Of a stretch of DNA of 15,602 nt, positions 1 through 5,490 are shown piece after piece (position 1 is the stretch's first letter; every line of letters starts with the position of its first letter). The notes below the pieces were generated by a model. The model worked only from the letters and a program-made list of their open reading frames with translations. It was not told the DNA's origin and did no database searches. A program made the translations under genes and the position numbers. Source of the DNA: SpSt-77 sp049972045 (GTDB lineage Bacteria; Chloroflexota; Anaerolineae; B4-G1; DUEL01); the NCBI GenBank assembly GCA_049972045.1, contig JBMFKS010000071.1, positions 1 to 15,602 of the forward strand, written 5' to 3'.

Positions 1-138
1 ACCCACCTCAAGGAGGCCGGTTACGACATCCGCACCGTTCAGGAACTTCTCGGCCACAAGGACGTGCGGACGACGATGATCTACACCCACGTCCTGCAGC
101 GCGGCGGTCTGGCCGTCCGAAGCCCGCTGGACTTTTAA
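1..138 (+). CDS. intI: Integron-type tyrosine recombinase, C-terminal fragment (5' end outside window)
   Basis: Frame 1 is open from the first base to the TAA at 136-138 and gives 45 residues. These carry the end of a tyrosine recombinase catalytic domain: the LLGH box with its conserved His (residue 19 of the fragment) and the TTMIYTHV segment with the nucleophilic Tyr (residue 28). The tail GG-x3-RSPLD is the ending typical of integron integrases (IntI) rather than of XerC/XerD. Known family role: recombination between attI and attC sites. The other catalytic residues lie upstream of the window, so activity cannot be judged. In most integrons attI and the cassettes sit beside the 5' end of intI, which is also outside the window; I see no attC-like site downstream. 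Hairpins at 306-347 and 397-429 are possible terminators. Confidence 0.85.
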   Translation, partial: THLKEAGYDIRTVQELLGHKDVRTTMIYTHVLQRGGLAVRSPLDF

Positions 139-305
139 GGGGACAGATCTCCGGGAACCTCGTTCAGGGGAAACAATGGGGTGCAGTGAGGAGATGCGGG
201 GAGAGGCCCATACAGGGTGGAAATAGGAGGACTCTGGAGAAACCCCGAATCCCCTGAACCGGCGGAATCCATTGCCGCTCCTTTCCCGAATGGACGGTCC
301 GGAAG

Positions 306-347
306 CAGAAAGCGGCTCCACCGGGACTTGACGGGAGCCGCTTTCTG
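306..347 (-). terminator. 14-bp stem hairpin, probably a bidirectional terminator
   Basis: CAGAAAGCGGCTCC (306-319) is perfectly complementary to GGAGCCGCTTTCTG (334-347), with a 14-nt loop. The A-rich 5' base and T-rich 3' base suit termination in both directions. On minus the stem continues into CTTCC; on plus into GGGG, so minus is slightly favoured. It could end both the integrase mRNA and the proposed minus-strand RNA. Confidence 0.5.
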
Positions 348-356
348 GGGTACACT
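328..356 (+). promoter_or_regulatory. sigma70-like promoter for a short plus-strand RNA
   Basis: TTGACG (328-333), a 17-bp spacer, and TACACT (351-356). The -35 is 5/6 and the -10 is 4/6 to consensus. The predicted start is near 363. The -35 hexamer is the same as in the tRNA-Leu promoter of this window. The promoter lies inside the hairpin at 306-347, so its strength is uncertain. Confidence 0.4.
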
Positions 357-362
357 ACAAAT

Positions 363-439
363 GCCCTCCGCGCTACCCCTACCGGCGTGGAGACGGGCCC
401 CCGATGGGTGTTTGCTCACCACCGGGGGCGTTTTTGTTT
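363..439 (+). ncRNA. Candidate two-hairpin small RNA (about 75 nt)
   Basis: The unit is bounded by a promoter (328-356) and an intrinsic terminator (397-438) and holds no open frame of note. The 5' part folds into an 8-bp stem, CTCCGCGC (366-373) with GCGTGGAG (385-392), around an 11-nt C-rich loop UACCCCUACCG. One pair (370/388) is G-U on this strand but would be A-C on the other, which favours plus as the structured strand. The second hairpin is the terminator. The loop could pair with purine-rich Shine-Dalgarno sequences, as C-rich loops of some bacterial sRNAs do; that function is inference. I recognise no known RNA family. Expression is unproven. Confidence 0.4.
397..438 (+). terminator. 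Intrinsic terminator
   Basis: GCCCCCG (397-403) pairs with CGGGGGC (423-429). GGTG (407-410) and CACC (417-420) extend the stem inward. A GTTTTTGTTT tract follows at once. This is a canonical Rho-independent terminator on plus. It would end the proposed small RNA and any read-through from the integrase gene. Confidence 0.75.
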
Positions 440-456
440 GGAAAGGTTCTGCCCAG

Positions 457-484
457 AGTATACCATAAAAGGGCAATTCGTCAA
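457..484 (-). promoter_or_regulatory. sigma70-like promoter, minus strand
   Basis: On minus: TTGACG (484-479), a 16-bp spacer, and TATACT (462-457). Both hexamers are identical to those of the tRNA-Leu promoter at 10468-10496. The predicted start is near 450, reading left into the intergenic region and toward the integrase end. No protein gene lies downstream on this strand. Confidence 0.5.
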
Positions 485-658
485 ATACGGATCGGATTGA
501 TCTGCCGCCGGTCGGCACACCCGGCACTCTCTCATCGTCCCTGCCCTTACTCCCCGCGAGGTTGCCTGCTCTCTGCCCTCTGTTCTCTACCGTCTCGGTC
601 AGCAGCCTCTCGGTCCGCGCGGGTCTCCGGCGCAGGTGCTGGATGGCCGGCGCCGGTA

Positions 659-762
659 TCTCGCCTGGTGGTAAACCGCCAGACTGAACGCTCTCGGGCC
701 GAAGGGGCTCGCCCGGAGGGGGCCGCATGATGAGCCCGGACGTTCACGTCCGGGCGATCTTT
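659..762. repeat. Palindromic interspersed repeat, short copy (copy A)
   Basis: The left part, TCTCGCCTGGTGGTAAACC from 659 on, holds a 7-bp hairpin (CTGGTGG / CCGCCAG, TAAA loop, 665-682, one G-T pair). The right part (725-762) ends in the GCCCGGACG hairpin. Both parts match the element at 11584-11818 in the same order and orientation; the right 38 nt agree at 34 positions by eye. The middle is GC-rich and differs. The copy overlaps the 3' end of the phosphodiesterase gene. Confidence 0.65.
734..755 (-). terminator. Hairpin holding the phosphodiesterase stop codon
   Basis: GCCCGGACG (734-742) and CGTCCGGGC (747-755) form a perfect 9-bp stem with a 4-nt loop. The TGA of the upstream minus-strand gene occupies 746-744, in the loop. 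The same hairpin follows ppdK at 11791-11812. It may act as a 3'-end processing or terminator element; there is no T-tract on minus. Confidence 0.45.
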
Positions 763-2465
763 CTACCTCGCCACCGCTGCAGTCCCCAGCCGATGAGCAC
801 CCCCAGCGGCGCCAGAATCACCCCCAGAAGCCCCGTCGGCACCATCTGCAGGAGGTCCATGTAGTACTTGAACCCCAGTTTCAGGTCGGGAATGGCCCAG
901 GAGAAGCGGATGTTATAGAGCCAGTAAAATAGGTCTACCTGAAGCAGGAGCAGGTAGCCCACGAAGAAGGCGAAGGTGACCATCCGCTCCAGAATCTGTA
1001 GAAGGGGCCGCTTCCAGGAGAGCAGGGCCAGCGGGAGACCCGCCACGATGAACGAGATGGCCGCGTCCAACAGCCGTTCGTTGAAGAAGGCCTTGATCTG
1101 GGCTTCGGAGTTGAAAGCAGAGAGGGACCAATTGTACCCCCGCCCGAAGAAGAGGGCGTTGTAGAAGACGAAGTAGAGCAGAGCAAAGCCCAGCGGGAGC
1201 AGGACCTGGCGCATCCGCCGTCGGAAGAGCAGCAGGTAGAGAAGCGGGGCCAGGGCGATGCCCAGTGCGATGGGCAGCCGGAGAAGCCGCTCCCGCCAGA
1301 AGCGCTTTGCCCGCGCAGCCTGGGCCCGCGCCGTGATTTCTTCCCCCATGCCGCTCACGGCTCCCTCTTCTCCCCGGGCCAGCCGCTCCCGATATTTGGT
1401 CAACACCTCCCCAGCGAAGGGCCGGACGCCCAGAGTCTGCGCGTAGGCGTCGTAGAATCCCACCAGTTGCAGACCGGCGTTCAATCCGATCCGCCCCTTC
1501 GCATCAGCGGAGGTTTCCAGCATCTCCACCAACGGGCGGCCCTGGGCGTGGACGGGGATGGGAAGGCCCAGCAGGGCGGCGATGGTGGGGGCAATGTCGG
1601 ACTGGAGTCGCTCCGTGTAGGCCCCGGGGCGGATGGCCTTCCCCACCATCACCAATGGGACATGGAGGACGGAGGGCTCCCAGCCGCCGTGCCCGCCGAC
1701 GTCCACATGCCCGTGGTCGGCGGTGACGATCAGGACGTCCTTCTCCAAGTCCAGCCGCTCTACCAGGCGGCCGATGTACTCGTCCACCTTCTCCACCTCG
1801 CCCAGGTACTGGGGACTGACGCCGCCGTACTGGTGGGCCAGTTCGTCCGTTCCCCCGAAGTAGACCAGGATAAGTCCCTCGGGATAATCGTCCAGCACCC
1901 GGATGGCCAGGCGGAGGCTGTCGCCATCCATCTGGGCCCACGCCTCGGGCGGAGCATGCTCATCTTCGGGCCAGGGCACCTCAACGAAATCCGTGAGGTG
2001 GGAGCCGTAGAGTTCCTTCCATCCCTCTGCGCCCACGACGACAGCGGGCATCCCGGCATCCCGCGCTGCCTTGAAGATGGTGTCCACCTGGACTTCCCCC
2101 TCGTACCAGTTGGTGGTCACCCCGCTGATTTCCTGCCACGTGCCCGACGCAATAACTGTCCAGGACGGGTAGGAAAGCGATGGCTGCCCCACCCGGACGG
2201 AGAGGTCGGCCCCCCTTTGACGGAGTTCATTCAGGCGAGGCATGTTTCGGGACGCGTCCAGCCGCAGCCCGTCCACCAGGACCAGGACAACCCGCCGGGC
2301 CAGAGGTTCAGCCGCGCTCCCCCGGGGCAGGTTGGTGAGGTAAGGAGTCTGGTACTCCACCACCGAGTCCCAGCCCAGCACGGCCAGGTTCTGGGCCTGA
2401 TAACCGATGGCGGCCAGGATGAGGAGGACCAGGGCCAGCAGCAGGATTTTCCCCACGCGAGCCAT
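744..2465 (-). CDS. Membrane-anchored alkaline-phosphatase-superfamily phosphodiesterase/phosphotransferase
   Basis: This 573-aa protein starts at the ATG at 2465, which has GGAGGT 5 nt upstream. Sixteen upstream in-frame codons are a translated repeat and are excluded. A signal anchor (about 7-24) precedes an extracytoplasmic type I phosphodiesterase/nucleotide pyrophosphatase domain (about 58-320). Likely metal and catalytic residues are D65 (LVDGLR), S98 in SYPS in place of the usual Thr/Ser nucleophile, D207 and H211 (DELAH), D250/H251 (TADHGH) and H259. The C-terminus has about five membrane helices (about 396-415, 420-440, 466-484, 495-515, 543-562). The family includes nucleotide pyrophosphatases and GPI ethanolamine-phosphate transferases. 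The membrane tail suggests a lipid or glycolipid substrate, but the substrate cannot be told from sequence. It is the last gene of the minus-strand run. Confidence 0.85.
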   Translation of the reverse strand: MARVGKILLLALVLLILAAIGYQAQNLAVLGWDSVVEYQTPYLTNLPRGSAAEPLARRVVLVLVDGLRLDASRNMPRLNELRQRGADLSVRVGQPSLSYPSWTVIASGTWQEISGVTTNWYEGEVQVDTIFKAARDAGMPAVVVGAEGWKELYGSHLTDFVEVPWPEDEHAPPEAWAQMDGDSLRLAIRVLDDYPEGLILVYFGGTDELAHQYGGVSPQYLGEVEKVDEYIGRLVERLDLEKDVLIVTADHGHVDVGGHGGWEPSVLHVPLVMVGKAIRPGAYTERLQSDIAPTIAALLGLPIPVHAQGRPLVEMLETSADAKGRIGLNAGLQLVGFYDAYAQTLGVRPFAGEVLTKYRERLARGEEGAVSGMGEEITARAQAARAKRFWRERLLRLPIALGIALAPLLYLLLFRRRMRQVLLPLGFALLYFVFYNALFFGRGYNWSLSAFNSEAQIKAFFNERLLDAAISFIVAGLPLALLSWKRPLLQILERMVTFAFFVGYLLLLQVDLFYWLYNIRFSWAIPDLKLGFKYYMDLLQMVPTGLLGVILAPLGVLIGWGLQRWRGRKIART

Positions 2466-2490
2466 ATCGCACCTCCGATGGATAGAGATA

Positions 2491-2519
2491 GGACGCGGAT
2501 GAACAGGGATCAAACACGG
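2491..2519. repeat. Degenerate GGAT-type short repeat before the phosphodiesterase gene
   Basis: The 29 bases show spaced units GGACGC, GGATGAACA, GGGATCAAACA, CGG. Similar 'GGATGAACACGGAT' stretches are common intergenic sequence in environmental bacterial genomes, from general knowledge. It lies in the 5' leader of the downstream gene. Its translation (HPRPISIHR-like) explains the false N-terminal extension of that frame. Confidence 0.3.
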
Positions 2520-2540
2520 GTAGGGGGAAGGAAAGGGGTT

Positions 2541-2572
2541 TAAGGGCGGCAGCCGAAAGCCGCCGCCTCAAA
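2541..2572 (-). terminator. Hairpin after the threonine dehydrogenase gene (weak terminator)
   Basis: GGCGGC (2545-2550) can pair with GCCGCC (2562-2567), and flanking TTTGAGG/CCTTAAA bases extend the stem imperfectly. It lies 17 nt past the stop codon at 2589. There is no T-run on minus, so attenuation rather than full termination is possible. Confidence 0.3.
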
Positions 2573-2588
2573 CTCCCTCTATCTCCCC

Positions 2589-3575
2589 CTACCGGCGTTC
2601 GCCGGGCGAGCCCAACTTGCGGCTCAGTTTCTCCAGCATATCCGCCACCATCGTCGGGAGGTCATATTGGGGCGACCAGCCCCACTCCTCCCGCGCGGCG
2701 CTGTCGTCCACCGTGCGGGGCCAGGAGTCAGCAATCTGCTGACGGAAGTCCGGCTGGTACTCACAGACAAATTCGGGGATGTGTTTTTTGATCTCGGCGG
2801 CCAACTCTCCGGCGGAGAAACTGAGGCCCGCCAGGTTAAAGTCGGTATGGTGCTTGAGGCGGGCGAAGTCGGCCTCCATCAGCATCAGCGTCGCCCGGAT
2901 GCAATCGGGCATGTACATCATCGGCAGGACGGTCTCCTCCCGGACGAAGCAGGTGTACCGTTTGTGCTGGATGGCCTCGTAGAAGATTTCCACCGCGTAG
3001 TCGGTGGTGCCGCCGCCGGGGAGGGTCTCGCTGCTGATGATGCCCGGGTAGCGGACGCCCCGCACATCCAGCCCGAAGCGGCGGACGTAGTAGTTGCCCA
3101 GAAGTTCTCCGGTGACCTTCGTCAGGCCGTACATCGTCGTTGGGCGAAGGACCGTCTCCTGGGGGGCCGGGTCCCGGGGCGTCTCCGGCCCGAAGACGGC
3201 GATGGAACTGGGGACGAAGACCCGCACCATCTGGTGCTCCCGGGCGACCTCCAGGACGTTGTAGAGGCCGTTGATGTTGACGTCCCAGGCCAGGTGGGGG
3301 TTCTTCTCCCCGGCGGCGGAGAGAACGGCAGCCATATGGTAGATGGTATCTATGTGGTACTTGCGGACCACCGCCTCCAGTTCCTCCCGCTTCGTGACGT
3401 CCACGAACTCAAAGGGGCCGGAGTCCCGCAGGGCCGGCCCGGGCGGGGTCCGATGTCCGGCGGCGACGACGTTCTCGCCGCCGTATTTCTCCCGCAGCGC
3501 CAGGGTCAGTTCGGAGCCGATCTGTCCGCAGGCGCCGGTGACCAGAATGCGCTTCATCTCTCGGTGGTTGGACAT
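2589..3575 (-). CDS. L-threonine 3-dehydrogenase, short-chain (SDR/epimerase-like) type
   Basis: This 328-aa protein belongs to the extended SDR (NAD-dependent epimerase) family and probably oxidises L-threonine to 2-amino-3-oxobutanoate with NAD+ in the cytosol. Seen: a Rossmann motif G14-A-C-G17-Q-I-G20, D59 near the end of the third strand, SS (123-124), the catalytic pair Y149-x3-K153, and GGGTTDYAVEIFYEA (187-201), which is characteristic of SDR-type threonine dehydrogenases rather than sugar epimerases. The C-terminal segment FNLAGLSFSAGELA with DFRQQIADSWP also matches this group. Length fits the family (about 310-330 aa). The ATG at 3575 has AAGGAGAT about 5 nt upstream. A heptamer repeat fills the gap to the CBS-ACT gene. 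A general UDP-sugar epimerase is the less likely alternative. Confidence 0.85.
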   Translation of the reverse strand: MSNHREMKRILVTGACGQIGSELTLALREKYGGENVVAAGHRTPPGPALRDSGPFEFVDVTKREELEAVVRKYHIDTIYHMAAVLSAAGEKNPHLAWDVNINGLYNVLEVAREHQMVRVFVPSSIAVFGPETPRDPAPQETVLRPTTMYGLTKVTGELLGNYYVRRFGLDVRGVRYPGIISSETLPGGGTTDYAVEIFYEAIQHKRYTCFVREETVLPMMYMPDCIRATLMLMEADFARLKHHTDFNLAGLSFSAGELAAEIKKHIPEFVCEYQPDFRQQIADSWPRTVDDSAAREEWGWSPQYDLPTMVADMLEKLSRKLGSPGERR

Positions 3576-3591
3576 GGGGATCTCCTTATCT

Positions 3592-3713
3592 CAGGGCGCA
3601 GGGCGCAGGGCGCAGGGCGCAGGGCGCAGGGCGCAGGGCCACAGGTCGCAGGGCGCAGGGCCACAGGTCGCAGGGCGCAAAGGTGCAGGTCGCAGGGCAC
3701 AGGGCACAGGGCT
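3592..3713. repeat. Heptanucleotide tandem repeat (CAGGGCG)n
   Basis: Six perfect CAGGGCG units run from 3592 to 3633. About eleven degenerate units follow (CAGGGCC, CAGGTCG, CAGGGCA). A 22-bp composite of them is duplicated (3627-3648 and 3649-3670). The array fills nearly the whole 136-bp gap between the CBS-ACT stop codon and the next gene's ribosome binding site, and its last unit touches the stop codon. On minus the unit reads CGCCCTG. Confidence 0.9.
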
Positions 3714-4356
3714 ATGGTTCCCAGACGTGCTGGACCTGAATGCCCTCTTTCTGGAGGGCTTCCAGGAGGGCTTCCCGGTCCACCCGCTCCACGCGGATGG
3801 CGATGACCCGGTCTTCGGGCCGCTGGCCCCAGAAGGTGCCCAGGGAGTGGATGTTGCCGCCCAGCGCGGCGATGCGGTCCACCACCCGCGCCAGGCTCCC
3901 CACCCGCTCCGGAATGACCACGGTGATGCGCAGGCTGGGATGCCCTCCACCCAGCCCCTCCACGAAGACCCGGAAGATGTCCGTATCGCTGATGATGCCC
4001 ACCAGTTGGTCGTTCTCCAGGACGGGCAGGCAGCCGATACGGTGCCGGATCATCACCTGGGCCGCCTCCTCAATGGGCAGGTCCGGCGAGACGGTGATGA
4101 CCTCCTTGTGCATGACCTGTCCCACCGTCATCCGGGACAGGAGGTACTGAATCTCAAAGTTGCTGAGGGACATCTCGGGTTTGGGGGAAGCGTAGACCAG
4201 GTCCTTCTCCGTGGTGATGCCGACCAGTTTGCCGTTTTGGTCCACCACGGGCAGGTGGCGGAAGCGCCGGCTGCGGATCAGGTCCAGCGCATCCTTGACG
4301 GAGGTGTCGGGGGTCACTGTGGTCGGGTGAGGGGTCATCCGGTCACGGACCAGCAT
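3712..4356 (-). CDS. CBS-CBS-ACT domain protein (AcuB-like)
   Basis: This 214-aa protein has two CBS domains (about 7-60, with RHLPVVD and LVGITTEKDL; about 80-133, with GCLPVLE and LVGIISDTDI) and a C-terminal ACT domain (about 143-212, with RVGSLARVVDRIAALGGNI). Bacillus subtilis AcuB has the same architecture and length. CBS pairs usually bind adenine nucleotides and ACT domains bind amino acids, so this is probably a cytosolic sensor; the partner is unknown. The ATG at 4356 has GGAGGG 4 nt upstream; the open frame continues 25 codons further up but without a good ribosome site. It sits 43 bp after the HIT gene and 136 bp before the threonine dehydrogenase gene, which could fit amino-acid sensing, but that is inference. 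Confidence 0.85.
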   Translation of the reverse strand: MLVRDRMTPHPTTVTPDTSVKDALDLIRSRRFRHLPVVDQNGKLVGITTEKDLVYASPKPEMSLSNFEIQYLLSRMTVGQVMHKEVITVSPDLPIEEAAQVMIRHRIGCLPVLENDQLVGIISDTDIFRVFVEGLGGGHPSLRITVVIPERVGSLARVVDRIAALGGNIHSLGTFWGQRPEDRVIAIRVERVDREALLEALQKEGIQVQHVWEP

Positions 4357-4399
4357 AGTTCCCTCCTGAATGACCAATGAGAATGTACCGATATACCAA

Positions 4400-4741
4400 C
4401 TATCCCGGGGGCCAGCGCAGGGGGCGACCACCCAGGAGGTGCAGGTGGAGGTGGAAGACGGATTGGCCCGAAAGGGGGCCGCTGTTCACCACCAGCCGGT
4501 AGCCGTCGGTGACCTTCAGGTCTTCCGCCAGTTGCCGGGCCACGATCATCATCTTGCCCAGCAGGGGCGCGTCCTCCGGCTGGGTCTGCGCGATGCCGAC
4601 GATGTGCCGGTTGGGGACGATGAGGAGGTGGACCGGCGCCTGGGGGCGCGCGTCGTGGAAGGCGGTCACTTCGTCGTCCTGATAGATGATGCGCGCCGGA
4701 GCCTCCCGACGAACAATGCGGCAGAAGATGCAATCCACCAT
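4400..4741 (-). CDS. HIT-family nucleotide phosphohydrolase (HINT-like)
   Basis: This 113-aa protein covers one complete HIT domain. The N-terminus CIFCRI has a Cys pair (C4, C7) often seen in bacterial HINT proteins. The histidine triad H97-L-H99-L-H101 sits in SGQSVFHLHLHLL, and the end GGRPLRWPPG is the conserved HINT C-terminus. Family members hydrolyse purine nucleoside phosphoramidates and AMP-linked compounds; H99 would be the nucleophile. The ATG at 4741 has GGAG 8 nt upstream, and the gene begins 5 nt after the MNT-HEPN stop codon, so co-transcription is likely. Its position right after a protein with a nucleotidyltransferase domain that may modify partners with AMP is suggestive, but this is only an inference from order. 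Confidence 0.93.
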   Translation of the reverse strand: MVDCIFCRIVRREAPARIIYQDDEVTAFHDARPQAPVHLLIVPNRHIVGIAQTQPEDAPLLGKMMIVARQLAEDLKVTDGYRLVVNSGPLSGQSVFHLHLHLLGGRPLRWPPG

Positions 4742-4746
4742 GGTGG

Positions 4747-5466
4747 CTACTCCGTAGAGATATACAGGGTTCCCCGATAGGAGGTCAACAGCGCAAGAAG
4801 AGCGTCGGCGAGAAGGATGACCTCGTCAGCGTCCTCTTTCGTGAGGCGGGCGCCCGGGCGATAGCGGGCTTCGTTTCTCAACTGTAACGCCCGGTTCAAC
4901 CGGCGGCCCAACTCCGCTTCCACTTCTCCTGTTTTCACGGACAATGCCCCGAACAGGCTCACAATGCCTCCATGGCTACCCGGTACATCGTCCTGTTTCA
5001 TAAGGATGAGCGCTTTCGCCGCCAGTTCCGCCGCGTTGTAGCCAGCGTCTATCGCCAGACGGAGCCGGCCTCGTTCCAGAACTTCGCGGGCCGATTCCAG
5101 GTACTCCTCCGCCAGGCGCGCCAGGCCTTCCATCATCATCCGCTTCATTTCCCCCACATCCATGGAGTAAACCTCCATTCCATGCCGGATGACGTTATAG
5201 AGAAAATAATCCTGAGGCGGGAAGAGGTCATACACAGAGGCGAAGACGATTTCTATCGGGGCCTGCTGCGCGGTCATGAACTCATAAGCCCGGTCCAGAA
5301 GGGCTTTTTCCACTTCCCGGCCGTCCAGGGTGGTGATCAAGATGTCTATATCGGAATCCGGGCCCGCAGTCCCTTTAGCGTGGCTTCCGAAAAGGATGAT
5401 GTGCGCGATTTTATCCCCCCCCTCGCCGGAAAGCAGGTGGTCTTTGAGATGAGCCAGAGTGTCCAT
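4747..5466 (-). CDS. Fused MNT (nucleotidyltransferase) - HEPN protein
   Basis: This is a 239-aa protein when started at the ATG at 5466; an in-frame ATG at 5481 would add five residues. Residues 1-105 form a minimal nucleotidyltransferase domain with the exact GS-x10-DxD signature (G27 S28 ... D39 I D41) and a third acidic residue, E72, in IEIVF. Residues about 107-235 are a HEPN-type helical bundle (YNAAELAAKALIL, LRNEARYRP). In MNT/HEPN toxin-antitoxin pairs these two domains are usually separate genes, and MNT can silence the HEPN RNase by AMPylating a tyrosine. Here they are one chain. The usual R-x4-H RNase motif reads R197-N-E-A-R-Y202, so Tyr stands where His is expected. It may therefore be a self-regulated toxin, an inactive remnant, or a nucleotide-transfer enzyme. 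Confidence 0.85.
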   Translation of the reverse strand: MDTLAHLKDHLLSGEGGDKIAHIILFGSHAKGTAGPDSDIDILITTLDGREVEKALLDRAYEFMTAQQAPIEIVFASVYDLFPPQDYFLYNVIRHGMEVYSMDVGEMKRMMMEGLARLAEEYLESAREVLERGRLRLAIDAGYNAAELAAKALILMKQDDVPGSHGGIVSLFGALSVKTGEVEAELGRRLNRALQLRNEARYRPGARLTKEDADEVILLADALLALLTSYRGTLYISTE

Positions 5467-5481
5467 GATGAACCATCCCAT

Positions 5482-5490
5482 ATTATATCA
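5482..5490 (-). promoter_or_regulatory. Extended -10 promoter candidate for the MNT-HEPN gene
   Basis: On minus, TGATATAAT is a perfect extended -10 (TGN plus TATAAT), placed over the stop codon of mtaB (5485-5483). No good -35 is present at 16-18 bp. The predicted start, near 5475, would leave an approximately 8-nt leader before the ATG at 5466. Confidence 0.35.

Larger units (their letters stand above)
300..450 (-). ncRNA. Candidate antisense small RNA (about 150 nt)
   Basis: This is the predicted transcript from the minus promoter at 457-484 to the hairpin at 306-347. It contains the complements of both plus-strand hairpins. In addition, a GGGGUA segment (379 to 374) in a loop can pair with UACCCC (352 to 347) downstream, giving a possible 6-bp pseudoknot. 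It would be fully antisense to the plus-strand candidate RNA. No open frame with a ribosome binding site follows the promoter. Evidence is sequence signals only. Confidence 0.3.
139..743. other. 605-bp intergenic stretch without a convincing protein gene
   Basis: Open frames here (up to about 197 codons on minus) are Pro/Arg/Gly-rich, run through hairpins and resemble no family, so I treat the stretch as non-coding. It contains a 14-bp stem hairpin (306-347), two oppositely directed sigma70-like promoters (328-356 plus, 457-484 minus), an intrinsic terminator (397-438 plus) and a palindromic repeat (659-762) shared with 11584-11818. I see nothing specific in 139-300 or 490-655. Confidence 0.6.

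Noticed and set aside
306..429. attC (cassette recombination) site suggested by hairpins near an IntI-type integrase
   Set aside because: I find no RYYYAAC/GTTRRRY core pair or the unpaired extrahelical bases expected of attC. The hairpins fit terminators better.
135..728. 197-codon minus-strand open frame at the left edge
   Set aside because: It has low-complexity composition, passes through two terminator hairpins and a repeat, and lacks a ribosome binding site or family resemblance.
3592..3713. CRISPR array
   Set aside because: The period is 7 bp with no spacers between repeats; it is a plain tandem repeat.
4357..4431. N-terminal extension of the CBS-ACT protein by 25 codons
   Set aside because: It would overlap the HIT gene end, has no good ribosome site, and the GGAGGG-preceded ATG at 4356 gives the length of AcuB.
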